DNA from: JARRRL01 sp037380725 | Lineage (GTDB): Bacteria; Pseudomonadota; Gammaproteobacteria; Pseudomonadales; JANQJO01 | Direction of reading: 5' to 3' | Assembly (NCBI GenBank): GCA_037380725.1 | Contig: JARRRL010000044.1 | Span: 1-12,130, forward strand | Length of the DNA: 12,130 nucleotides | Shown: positions 1-6,913 of the stretch, piece after piece | Layout of the letters: the number at the start of each line of letters is the position of its first letter | Position numbering within the stretch: the stretch's first letter is position 1 | Program-made: the position numbers and the translations under genes | The notes under the pieces: model-generated | What the model was told of the DNA's origin: nothing | The model's database searches: none | The model's input: the letters and a program-made list of their open reading frames with translations, nothing else

Positions 1-195
1 CGCGGTTTAAAGTACTCATTACTGATTGGCGTGTTTTTTTGGTCATCACATGTGTTGGCATTTGTAGCCAAACAAGTAATTCAAAACGCCGTAGGGTTTG
101 TCGCAATGGAAAGTTTTTATTTGGTATTGCAGTTTGGAATTTATGGCGTTCTCATTGGTAACATTTACAGCAGGTGGCCAAGCAAAATTGCATAA
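1..195 (+). CDS. 3' end of an integral membrane protein gene, unknown function
   Basis: The reading frame starting at base 1 is open for 64 codons and ends at TAA 193-195; the 5' part lies outside the window. The visible peptide is strongly hydrophobic, with two likely membrane segments: about residues 6-27 (motif GVFFWSSHVLAFVAK) and about 33-56 (motif FYLVLQFGIYGVLIGNIY). It ends in a short basic tail (SRWPSKIA). Amphipathic periodicity, an aromatic-rich helix and absence of stops argue for real coding. I do not recognise the family; small multi-helix conserved membrane proteins of bacteria have tails of this kind. It is the only gene on this side with plus-strand orientation, so it converges on ispH across the 573-bp non-coding stretch. 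A weak five-pair stem at 275-287 (AACCC/GGGTT) followed by a short T run is the nearest candidate transcription end. Confidence 0.65.
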   Translation, partial: RGLKYSLLIGVFFWSSHVLAFVAKQVIQNAVGFVAMESFYLVLQFGIYGVLIGNIYSRWPSKIA

Positions 196-364
196 CAATG
201 CCAGCCAGCGAATCGAGGCAAAGGCCCCTCTGCCAATATTGCCACGCAACCAACGATCCGATCAATAAGCAATCAACCCATTGGGTTTTAAGTATTCTTA
301 CATCCTGAGTTATAAAAAAATATGAGTTTGAACTGATCATTTAAGAAAATTTGTTGTTTTTGAA

Positions 365-585
365 TGGGACCTAATTATGTCGACATCCGTCTAAATAGGT
401 AGGAAGATAGCCAGAAACAGTGGGCTTCGTGTTTATAGACCCCAACAAGCCCAACGTCTTGCAGAAGAGCGTCGAGCAGCGCACAGCCACACCTTAATTA
501 AACACATAATACCTGAGTGCTTGTAGAGAACCTCCCTAAGCAAGAATGGAGCCCGGAACAGATGTTTGCCCTTCCCGCGTACTGG
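365..585 (+). pseudogene. Degenerate IS30-family transposase fragment
   Basis: No intact frame exists here, but two adjacent frames together resemble the N-terminal third of IS30-family transposases. Frame 2 (codons from 365) reads WDLIMSTSV, a TAA at 392-394, then IGRKIARNSGLRVYRPQQ, AQRLAEERRAAHSH and on to a TAG at 524-526. Frame 1 (from about 517) reads VLVENLPKQEWSPEQ. From memory, IS30-family enzymes carry a helix-turn-helix ending in S-T-I-x-R-E-x-x-R-N, then G-x-R-G-Y-R-P-x-Q-A and later a W-S-P-E-Q motif, in this order and spacing. The copy has one in-frame stop, at least one frameshift and an abrupt loss of similarity after WSPEQ near base 565; the DDE catalytic part is absent. I see no terminal inverted repeats. 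It is a dead relic and marks an old insertion downstream of ispH. The family call rests on motif memory, not on a search. Confidence 0.72.
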
Positions 586-604
586 AGAGTACCGCTCGGG
601 CAAA
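565..604. repeat. Long imperfect palindrome / hairpin
   Basis: Outer arms TTTGCCC (565-571) and GGGCAAA (598-604) are perfectly complementary. Inside them GCGTACT (577-583) pairs with AGTA plus CGC (588-595) with one bulged C, leaving a GGAG loop. A second small hairpin follows at once (GGCAAA/TTTGCC, about 600-613). Neither strand has a T run after it, so it is not a typical intrinsic terminator. It starts where similarity to the IS30-type transposase ends. Confidence 0.55.
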
Positions 605-627
605 TCTTTTGCCGGTTCTCGCCTCTA

Positions 628-659
628 TAGGGTACGATAAAAATAGGGTACGATAAAAA
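628..659. repeat. 16-bp perfect tandem duplication (2 copies)
   Basis: The unit TAGGGTACGATAAAAA occurs at 628-643 and again at 644-659 without mismatch. It lies in the gene-free stretch downstream of ispH and is one of several intergenic duplications of similar size in this window. Confidence 0.9.
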
Positions 660-768
660 TTGCCACCACCACGGTTTACAGAATCAATTATTTAACATGG
701 ATTATATTTACTTAGCCAGTTGGGATGATTTTTAACGATCAATCCCCTAAATACGAATACCCTATAAA
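660..768. other. Non-coding 3' flank of ispH
   Basis: This AT-rich stretch completes the gene-free region 196-768. I see no gene in it. A stem at 722-748 (GGGATGAT against ATCAATCCC with one bulged base) is the only structure near the ispH stop. It has no adjacent T run on the minus strand, so a terminator role is weakly supported. Confidence 0.4.
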
Positions 769-1740
769 TCAAGAACAAGAAGCGGTGTTCTCTTCCGGAT
801 GCCGCAGGGCCTTTGGTAAGGAAAACACCACATTTTCCTCACTTCCGGACAACTCAATTGCATCCAGGCCCCCCATTAGCCTTAAACGATCAACGACGGC
901 TTGCACTAATGCCTCAGGCGCTGAGGCCCCCGCTGTCACACCCACCGTTTCAACACCCTGCACCCAGTCTGCTTGAATTTCACATGCGCCATCGATGAGA
1001 AATGAACGCGCGCCACACCGTTCTGCCAACTCACGCAAACGATTCGAATTCGAGCTGTTTGGCGAGCCCACCACCAAAACCAAATCCGACTCCAGCGCCA
1101 ATTGCTTAACGGCATCCTGTCGATTCTGTGTGGCGTAACAAATATCATCTTTGCGTGGCCCTTGGATCAACGGGAAACGTGCCTTAAGTGCAAGGATAAT
1201 CGATTGCGTGTCGTCTACCGACAAGGTGGTTTGCGTCACATACGCCAACGATGATGGGTTTTTGACGCGCAGTGTCGCCACATCGGCTTCGGTCTCAATC
1301 AAATAAATCTGACCATCATCCGATCCCGCATCCGTTAAATATTGCCCCATCGTGCCTTCTACTTCGGGGTGCGCCGCATGACCAATTAAAACAACCTCTT
1401 GGTTTTTACGACCGAAACCCGCCACTTCCACGTGCACCTTGGTCACCAAGGGACAAGTCGCATCAAAAACGCGCAAATTCCGCCGACTCGCTTCCTCTTG
1501 TACCGCGCGTGACACCCCGTGCGCACTGAAAATAACGGTGGCGCCGGCTGGCACTTCATCCAGTTCATCAACAAAAACAGCGCCTTTGGATTTTAAATTG
1601 TTCACCACCGTTCGATTGTGCACAACTTCATGCCGAACAAAAATGGGCGGGCCAAACACCAACAGCGCCCGCTTCACAATTTCGATCGCCCGATCAACCC
1701 CAGCACAAAACCCACGTGGATTGGCTAATTTAATGCGCAT
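769..1740 (-). CDS. ispH: 4-hydroxy-3-methylbut-2-enyl diphosphate reductase (IspH/LytB)
   Basis: IspH is a cytosolic iron-sulfur enzyme that performs the last step of the MEP pathway, reducing HMBPP to isopentenyl and dimethylallyl diphosphate. The 323-residue product has the expected length (E. coli 316). Visible family marks are the three cluster cysteines C12 (GFCAGVDRAI), C96 (DATCPLVTKVH) and C201 (DDICYATQNRQ). Also present are the substrate-side residues H41 (HEVVHN), H124 and E126 (GHAAHPEVEGT), the SPNSSNSNRL loop near 226-235 and the TAGASAPE segment near 269-276. The frame can be extended to a TTG at 1752, but ATG at 1740 has GAGGT about 5 bases upstream and begins exactly at the family's usual MRIKLANPRG, so I chose it. 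The start lies inside the end of fkpB (11-bp overlap), implying translational coupling. Stop TGA. Confidence 0.97.
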   Translation of the reverse strand: MRIKLANPRGFCAGVDRAIEIVKRALLVFGPPIFVRHEVVHNRTVVNNLKSKGAVFVDELDEVPAGATVIFSAHGVSRAVQEEASRRNLRVFDATCPLVTKVHVEVAGFGRKNQEVVLIGHAAHPEVEGTMGQYLTDAGSDDGQIYLIETEADVATLRVKNPSSLAYVTQTTLSVDDTQSIILALKARFPLIQGPRKDDICYATQNRQDAVKQLALESDLVLVVGSPNSSNSNRLRELAERCGARSFLIDGACEIQADWVQGVETVGVTAGASAPEALVQAVVDRLRLMGGLDAIELSGSEENVVFSLPKALRHPEENTASCS

Positions 1741-2248
1741 GCTTGACCTCAATCGCGTGAGCGGGTGCGTTTACGGCTATAATTTCCACTTCAAACAGCA
1801 AAGTCCGCCCCGCTAAAGGGTGGTTAAAATCCACCACCACCAAACCATCCATGACACGTCGAACCACACCGGGTAAGGCGTAATCACCCGGCCCTTCAAA
1901 GTGGAGCATCAGCCCCGGCTCTAATGGCACATCGAGATTAAACTGTTCCTGCGGAATCTGCTGGAGGTTTTTTTCGTTATAAACTCCAAACCCTCTCTCC
2001 GGTGGCACCACAAACGATCGCTGCTCACCCGGACGCAAGCCCAGCAATAAGCGTTCAATCCCCGGTGGCAACGTTTCATCGCCCATCACAAACGTGCCCG
2101 GCTCGCGTTCCCGCGTTGAATCCACCACATGACCCGCTTCCAAAGACAACGAAAAGTGCAGCGTTACCTCGCTATCGGCCTGTATCACCTGTCCTGGACT
2201 TGTCTCCATCGACACGGCGTCAAGGTCCATTTGGTGTGTATCAGACAT
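1730..2248 (-). CDS. fkpB: FKBP-type peptidyl-prolyl cis-trans isomerase (FkpB/SlpA)
   Basis: The product (172 residues from ATG 2248) is a SlyD-like FKBP protein that catalyses proline isomerisation and acts as a chaperone in the cytosol. The FKBP barrel is split by an insert-in-flap region. The first part (about residues 24-85) contains VTLHFSLSLEAGHVVDST and GDETLPPGIERLLLGLRPGE. The flap insert runs to about 134, and the closing strand has the hallmark DFNHPLAGRTLLFEVEI (140-156). E. coli FkpB has 149 residues; here about 20 extra polar residues precede the barrel. The frame opens at a GTG at 2290, but ATG 2248 follows an AAGGGG box 9 bases upstream and its MSD start looks natural. A start at M14 is also possible. 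It is followed by ispH with an overlapping start, a conserved pairing in gammaproteobacteria. The 103-bp AT-rich gap from lspA may hold its own promoter, though I see no clear one. Confidence 0.93.
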   Translation of the reverse strand: MSDTHQMDLDAVSMETSPGQVIQADSEVTLHFSLSLEAGHVVDSTREREPGTFVMGDETLPPGIERLLLGLRPGEQRSFVVPPERGFGVYNEKNLQQIPQEQFNLDVPLEPGLMLHFEGPGDYALPGVVRRVMDGLVVVDFNHPLAGRTLLFEVEIIAVNAPAHAIEVKHAH

Positions 2249-2351
2249 ATCTCGTCGCCCCTTACCACCCGACTTTCTGTATTGGATCACTTTATAAAAA
2301 TAATTTATAAGAACAATTTATGGGAACACGTTATCGATATCCGCTTGACTC

Positions 2352-2897
2352 TCAACCCGTCTTTTTAGCGAATAACAGATCAATTAAGAGTATGCCCGCA
2401 CCAAGCGTAATGGCCGAATCCGCTACATTAAAGGCGGGAAAGTGATAATTGGACCAGAAAAAATCCAAAAAATCGACGACCTCTCCCCACATGATCCGAT
2501 CATATAGGTTCCCCAAAGCTCCACCTAAAATCAAGGCAATCGCAATCGACACCCACCGTTCGCTGCGTCGCAGCGTATACAGCCACACCGCAAGCGCCAG
2601 ACTGGCAAATGCAGAAAACCCGACCAGAAACCAGCGCTGGGTACCGCCCATATCCGCCAGGAAGCTCCACGCCGCCCCAGGATTGTAAACCAAAGTCAGA
2701 TTAAAAAATGATGTCCACGATCGCACTTCACCCACATACAACTGACCCACCACCCAATATTTGCTCGCCTGGTCCAGCACGAACACCAGGAGCGTCACCC
2801 ACGTCCACGACAGCCCACTCGAGCATAATTTTCGACTACACGAGGTACTTTCTGGCGGGTTCACACGCTTCGAATCCGCCGCACATTGATCAGACAT
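2352..2897 (-). CDS. lspA: Lipoprotein signal peptidase (signal peptidase II)
   Basis: LspA is the inner-membrane aspartyl protease that removes the signal peptide from prolipoproteins after lipidation of the lipobox cysteine. The 181-residue product has four membrane helices. Conserved blocks are LDQASKYWV (41-49), YNPGAAWSFLA (71-81, with W where many homologues have F), GGALGNLYDRIMWGEVVDF (125-143) with catalytic D133, and FNVADSAITLG (156-166) with catalytic D160. I placed the start at ATG 2897, which overlaps the ileS stop by 8 bp and has AGGAG 12 bases upstream. The open frame continues upstream inside ileS but that part is only a shadow of ileS. Before the first helix there is a polar stretch of about 30 residues with three cysteines, longer than the few residues common in the family (typical total 160-170). 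It is presumably co-transcribed with ileS and ribF. Confidence 0.95.
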   Translation of the reverse strand: MSDQCAADSKRVNPPESTSCSRKLCSSGLSWTWVTLLVFVLDQASKYWVVGQLYVGEVRSWTSFFNLTLVYNPGAAWSFLADMGGTQRWFLVGFSAFASLALAVWLYTLRRSERWVSIAIALILGGALGNLYDRIMWGEVVDFLDFFWSNYHFPAFNVADSAITLGAGILLIDLLFAKKTG

Positions 2898-5712
2898 ACC
2901 GTCGTTCTTCTCCTGTATCCGCCACATTTTTCTCACAGCGCGCGCACAGCGTCGGATGCGCCGATGACTGACCCACCGAAGCCCGGTGATGCCAGCATCG
3001 CTCACATTTTTTGTGATTGACTTTCGAAACCTGAATGCTGAAACCCTCCGCATCCGAAGATTTTTCACCACGCGCTGAGGTACCTACCTCTACGGCTGAG
3101 ACCATCAACAAAAAGCGCAATTCATCACCCATTCGATTCAGCGCTTCCCCAAACTCCTTCGAGCCAGTAATGGTTACTTTTGCTTCCAAACTGCCCCCAA
3201 TATCACCAGCCTGACGCACCTTTTCAATCTCTTTGTTCACCGCACTGCGCACAGCGATCAATTGCTGCCAATACTCAGCGTCAAAGTCGCTACTCAAGTC
3301 CAAGGTTTCCAACGGCTCATACCACGTCGTAAAAAACACCGATTCCCCATTCGCGCCTGGCACATGCTCCCAAATTTCTTCAGCGGTAAAACTCAGAATG
3401 GGGGCTATCCACCGCACCATCGCATGCAGCACATGGAACAAAGCGCTTTGTGCTGAACGCCGCGCGACATGGCCTGCGGGTAAGGTGTACTGGCGATCTT
3501 TGATGATGTCCAAGTAAAAACCACCCAACTCCACAGAACAAAACCGATGCACACGCTGGTATACCGTCAAAAAATCAAATCGTTCGTACGCCGCTTTAAT
3601 CTCTTCTTGTAAGTTGCGCGCTAAACACAATAACCACACATCCAAAGCCACCATGTCCGCCGAATCAATCAAGTGCTGTTCAGGATCAAAATCGTGCAGG
3701 TTCGCCAGCAAAAAACGAGACGTATTCCGAATGCGACGATAATAATCGGTAATCTGCTTCAATATTTCATGAGAAACGGTGACTTCCGCTGAACAATCCG
3801 TAGCGCTGACCCACAGGCGCAGCACATCAGCCCCCAGATCATTCACTATTTTTTGTGGGGAAATCACATTTCCTAAGGATTTGGACATTTTTCGGCCTTG
3901 CGCATCAACCGTAAAACCGTTGGTGAATACCGCTTTATACGGTGCTTGGCCATACATGCCGATGCTGGTCTTCAGGCTGGACTGAAACCAACCTCGATGT
4001 TGGTCCGAACCCTCCAAATACAAATCCGCCGGAAACGCTAATTCATCTCGACGACGCAACACCGAAAAGTGCGTCACCCCTGAATCAAACCACACATCCA
4101 GGGTATCAGTAACCGGTCGATAGCTGTCCGCATCCTCGCCCAATAACGTCGCATAATCCAGGTCATACCACGCATCAATGCCGTCTTTTTCAACCAATTG
4201 CGCTACTTCCTCGATGAGGGCAGCCGTGTCTGGGTGCAAGGTTTCCGTTTCGCGGTGCACAAAAAAAGGCAGCGGAACCCCCCACGTGCGTTGCCGAGAA
4301 ATACACCAGTCCGGACTCAAATCCAACATCGACGACATCCGCTCCAGACCCGCACTGGGATACCAACTCACGTTTTTAATAGCCGTTTTGGCCTGTTTCA
4401 ATAAATCATTTTTAGTCATGCTCACAAACCACTGAGGCGTGGCGCGGAAGATCAACGGCGTTTTAGTACGCCAACAGTGAGGATAGCTGTGCTCAATTTC
4501 CCGCTCCGCCAACAATCGACCCCGTTCGCGCAACAACGCAATAATTTTCGGATCGACTTTGTAAACGTGCTCCCCCGCGAATTGTTCCGTCTGCGCACGA
4601 TACACACCATGATCATCAATCAGATTAATCGTCTCGATGCCATACCGTCTCGCCACATAGAAATCATCCACACCGTGATCGGGCGCCGTATGCACACACC
4701 CCGTACCCGCTTCCACGGTCACGTGTTGGCCTAATAAAATAGGCACTTGGCGACCCTCATAAAAAGGATGCTGTAAGCGCAGCCCCTCAAGCGCCTGCCC
4801 CAACACAACGCCAAGCACCTCAGCGTCTTCAATACCCCACCGTTCCAACGCGGTTTTCGCCAAACCCTGCGCCAGCACAAACCGACACAGCGCGCCGTTC
4901 GACACACCTTGTATCAGTACGTATTCCAATTCCGGATGCACACACACCGCCAAACTCGCTGGCAAAGTCCAAGGCGTCGTGGTCCAGATCGCCACGCTCA
5001 CCGGACCTTCACCGCCTGACGCGCCCAGCTGAAACGCCTGACACAGCGCACTTTCATCAAGCACCGGATACGCGACATCAATCGAAAACGATTTTTTAGG
5101 GTGGTATTCCACCTCCGCTTCCGCCAAAGCCGAAGCCCCCACCACGCTCCAATAGACGGGTTTCACGCCTTTCTCAATGTGACCCGCTTTCAGCAAAGCG
5201 CCCACAGCACGCATGGTATCGGCTTCAACACATGGGTCCGTGGTCAAATATGGGTTATCCCAATCACCCAGAATGCCCAAGCGCTGAAAATCTGTCTTCT
5301 GCAAATCCACTTGACTGGCAGCGTACTCGCGACACTTCTGACGAAACACTTTGTGAGTGACTTTATCCCCGGCCTTTCCCACTTTGCCTTCGACTTTGTG
5401 TTCAATGGGCAAGCCATGACAGTCCCAACCCGGCACGAACGGCGCGTCATAACCCGCCAACAAGCGCGACTTCACCACCATATCTTTGAGTACTTTATTC
5501 AGCGCATGGCCGATGTGAATTTCACCATTCGCGTACGGGGGGCCATCATGCAAAATAAACGTCGGTCGTCCCACACAATGCGCACGAATTTTCTGATACA
5601 AACCCTGCTCTCGCCAGCGCTTCAACCGTTCTGGCTCACGCTGAGCCAAATTCGCCTTCATGGCAAAACCAGTCTTCGGCAAGTTCAAGGTGTCTTTATA
5701 ATTCGTCATCAT
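2890..5712 (-). CDS. ileS: Isoleucyl-tRNA synthetase (class I)
   Basis: IleS charges tRNA-Ile with isoleucine in the cytosol and edits mischarged valine. The product has 940 residues (E. coli 938). The class I signature HIGH is at 66-69 (ANGEIHIGHALNKVLKDM), followed by PGWDCHGLPIEHKVE. The CP1 editing domain contains WTTTPWTLPASLAV and the HTAPDHGVDDF block. The DVWFDSGVTH and GSDQHRGWFQSSL blocks and the KMSKS loop (GRKMSKSLGN, near residue 610) complete the catalytic core. The C-terminal zinc site has C903, C906, C923 and C926 (CERCWHH and CARCEKN), typical of the eubacterial form rather than the eukaryote-like, mupirocin-resistant form. Two ATG codons (5712 and 5709) are adjacent; GGTGAT upstream is a weak ribosome binding site. 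It starts 16 bp after the ribF stop and its stop overlaps the lspA start. Confidence 0.98.
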   Translation of the reverse strand: MMTNYKDTLNLPKTGFAMKANLAQREPERLKRWREQGLYQKIRAHCVGRPTFILHDGPPYANGEIHIGHALNKVLKDMVVKSRLLAGYDAPFVPGWDCHGLPIEHKVEGKVGKAGDKVTHKVFRQKCREYAASQVDLQKTDFQRLGILGDWDNPYLTTDPCVEADTMRAVGALLKAGHIEKGVKPVYWSVVGASALAEAEVEYHPKKSFSIDVAYPVLDESALCQAFQLGASGGEGPVSVAIWTTTPWTLPASLAVCVHPELEYVLIQGVSNGALCRFVLAQGLAKTALERWGIEDAEVLGVVLGQALEGLRLQHPFYEGRQVPILLGQHVTVEAGTGCVHTAPDHGVDDFYVARRYGIETINLIDDHGVYRAQTEQFAGEHVYKVDPKIIALLRERGRLLAEREIEHSYPHCWRTKTPLIFRATPQWFVSMTKNDLLKQAKTAIKNVSWYPSAGLERMSSMLDLSPDWCISRQRTWGVPLPFFVHRETETLHPDTAALIEEVAQLVEKDGIDAWYDLDYATLLGEDADSYRPVTDTLDVWFDSGVTHFSVLRRRDELAFPADLYLEGSDQHRGWFQSSLKTSIGMYGQAPYKAVFTNGFTVDAQGRKMSKSLGNVISPQKIVNDLGADVLRLWVSATDCSAEVTVSHEILKQITDYYRRIRNTSRFLLANLHDFDPEQHLIDSADMVALDVWLLCLARNLQEEIKAAYERFDFLTVYQRVHRFCSVELGGFYLDIIKDRQYTLPAGHVARRSAQSALFHVLHAMVRWIAPILSFTAEEIWEHVPGANGESVFFTTWYEPLETLDLSSDFDAEYWQQLIAVRSAVNKEIEKVRQAGDIGGSLEAKVTITGSKEFGEALNRMGDELRFLLMVSAVEVGTSARGEKSSDAEGFSIQVSKVNHKKCERCWHHRASVGQSSAHPTLCARCEKNVADTGEERRYV

Positions 5713-5728
5713 TCATCACCATTCAGCA

Positions 5729-6667
5729 TCAATAGGTACTAAAAAACGCTTCCGCCTGATCCACATCATCTGCAATGGCGGACTGTAACGCCTCGATCGA
5801 TTCAAACCGTGTTTCGTCTCGCAATTTCCGCAAAAACCGCACCGTCAAACGTTGTCCATATAGATCCCCTGAAAAACGCATGACGTGCACCTCATGTCGG
5901 GGCACCAGTCGACCAAACGTGGGTCGAACACCAAGATTCGCCACCGCAGGCAACCAGTCCAAACGCCCCGGCACCGCCACACGCACCGCGTAAACACCAC
6001 GCAAAGGCAACTGCGGACGTGACACTTTTAGGTTGGCGGTGGGATACCCCAGAGTTCGCCCTATTCCGTCACCGTAAACCACTTTACCTGATACCTCAAA
6101 AGGTCGCCCCAACAAGCCCTCAACTTGAGCAAAATCACCATCCGCCAAAGCCGCCCGTACACGCGTTGAACTCACGCGATCAGCATCCCAGCGACACGTC
6201 TCAGCCTGATCAACAGACAAATTGGACTGACCACCGAATGTGCGCAATTCCTTGAGTCCACCGCAACGATCACAGCCAAAACGAAAATCATCCCCTACCA
6301 CCAATCGTTTCACAGCACAACGCTCAACCAAAATACGGCGAACGAACGTTTCGGGCGTCTGTTGACTCAAGGCGTCATCAAAGTGGAGGCAAAACACCGT
6401 ATCAATGCCCAGTCCAAACAGCGCTTCGGTTTTTTCACGCCAACTCATCAAGCGTGCCGGAGCGCGCATCGGAGCCAGATGTTCTAAGGGTTGCGGCTCA
6501 AACACAATGACCGCCGACGTCAAACCCTCCGCTGCTGCGGTACGCGTCACGCGTTCAATCAAAGCACGATGACCACGATGCACGCCATCAAAATTACCAA
6601 TCGTACACACCACAGGGCCAGCGCCCACAGGCGTCACTGTGTTCGCTTTCAGTCGAAAAAACTTCAT
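5729..6667 (-). CDS. ribF: Bifunctional riboflavin kinase / FAD synthetase
   Basis: RibF phosphorylates riboflavin to FMN and adenylates FMN to FAD in the cytosol. The 312 residues match the E. coli protein (313) end to end. The N-terminal nucleotidyltransferase domain has IGNFDGVHRGHRALI (23-37), VGDDFRFG (124-131) and SSTRVRAAL (166-174). The C-terminal kinase domain has GDGIGRTLGYPTANL (199-213), RGVYAVRV (223-230), ANLGVRPTFG (243-252) and FLRKLRDETRFES near 278-290. ATG 6667 is preceded by GAGGA at 8 bases, a good ribosome binding site. It is separated from murJ by 246 bp filled with tandem repeats, so its promoter probably lies in or near that region; I could not pick a convincing one. 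Confidence 0.97.
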   Translation of the reverse strand: MKFFRLKANTVTPVGAGPVVCTIGNFDGVHRGHRALIERVTRTAAAEGLTSAVIVFEPQPLEHLAPMRAPARLMSWREKTEALFGLGIDTVFCLHFDDALSQQTPETFVRRILVERCAVKRLVVGDDFRFGCDRCGGLKELRTFGGQSNLSVDQAETCRWDADRVSSTRVRAALADGDFAQVEGLLGRPFEVSGKVVYGDGIGRTLGYPTANLKVSRPQLPLRGVYAVRVAVPGRLDWLPAVANLGVRPTFGRLVPRHEVHVMRFSGDLYGQRLTVRFLRKLRDETRFESIEALQSAIADDVDQAEAFFSTY

Positions 6668-6722
6668 CGCGCTCTTTTCCTCTCCGGCGCCACTGCCAGC
6701 ACCACATCACAAGCCACGTTAC

Positions 6723-6761
6723 TTCGTTTGTACTATTCGTTTGTACTGTTCATTTGTACTA
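6723..6761. repeat. 13-bp tandem repeat, 3 copies
   Basis: The unit TTCGTTTGTACTA occurs at 6723-6735, 6736-6748 (last base G) and 6749-6761 (TTCATTTGTACTA). The copies are head to tail with no spacer. Confidence 0.9.
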
Positions 6762-6807
6762 ATATTAAGACACCGTTACAAACGCACCGTTACTGAACAA
6801 ACTCAAT

Positions 6808-6852
6808 CAGTGCAAACGTTGTCAGTGCAAACGTTGTCAGTGCAGACGTTGT
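6808..6852. repeat. 15-bp tandem repeat, 3 copies
   Basis: The unit CAGTGCAAACGTTGT occurs at 6808-6822 and 6823-6837 exactly and at 6838-6852 with one change (CAGACGTT). Each unit carries the self-complementary core AACGTT or its one-base variant. Confidence 0.92.
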
Positions 6853-6913
6853 CATACGCTCCGTTTTACTTTGGGCTCCGCCAACAGGGCAAGCAGTATA
6901 CCCCATTCACCGT

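Larger units (their letters stand above)
6668..6913. other. Repeat-rich murJ-ribF intergenic region
   Basis: This 246-bp gap separates two genes that are often closer together. It contains three different short tandem arrays in succession: a 13-bp unit (6723-6761), a 14-bp-period pair (CACCGTTAC at 6771-6779 and 6785-6793) and a 15-bp unit (6808-6852). Open frames across it are short, and one translates the 15-bp array as repeated SVQTL, which I take as a by-product. On the minus strand this is the leader of ribF. Confidence 0.6.

Noticed and set aside
46..340. Two minus-strand open frames of 62-67 codons at the left end
   Set aside because: They overlap the hydrophobic plus-strand coding tail, have no ribosome binding site and show no family features.
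5101..5742. 213-codon plus-strand open frame within ileS
   Set aside because: It is antisense to the intact, highly conserved ileS catalytic region and its translation has no recognisable domain.
6723..6852. CRISPR-like array
   Set aside because: The repeats are head to tail without spacers, only 13-15 bp long and of different unit types; no cas gene is in the window.
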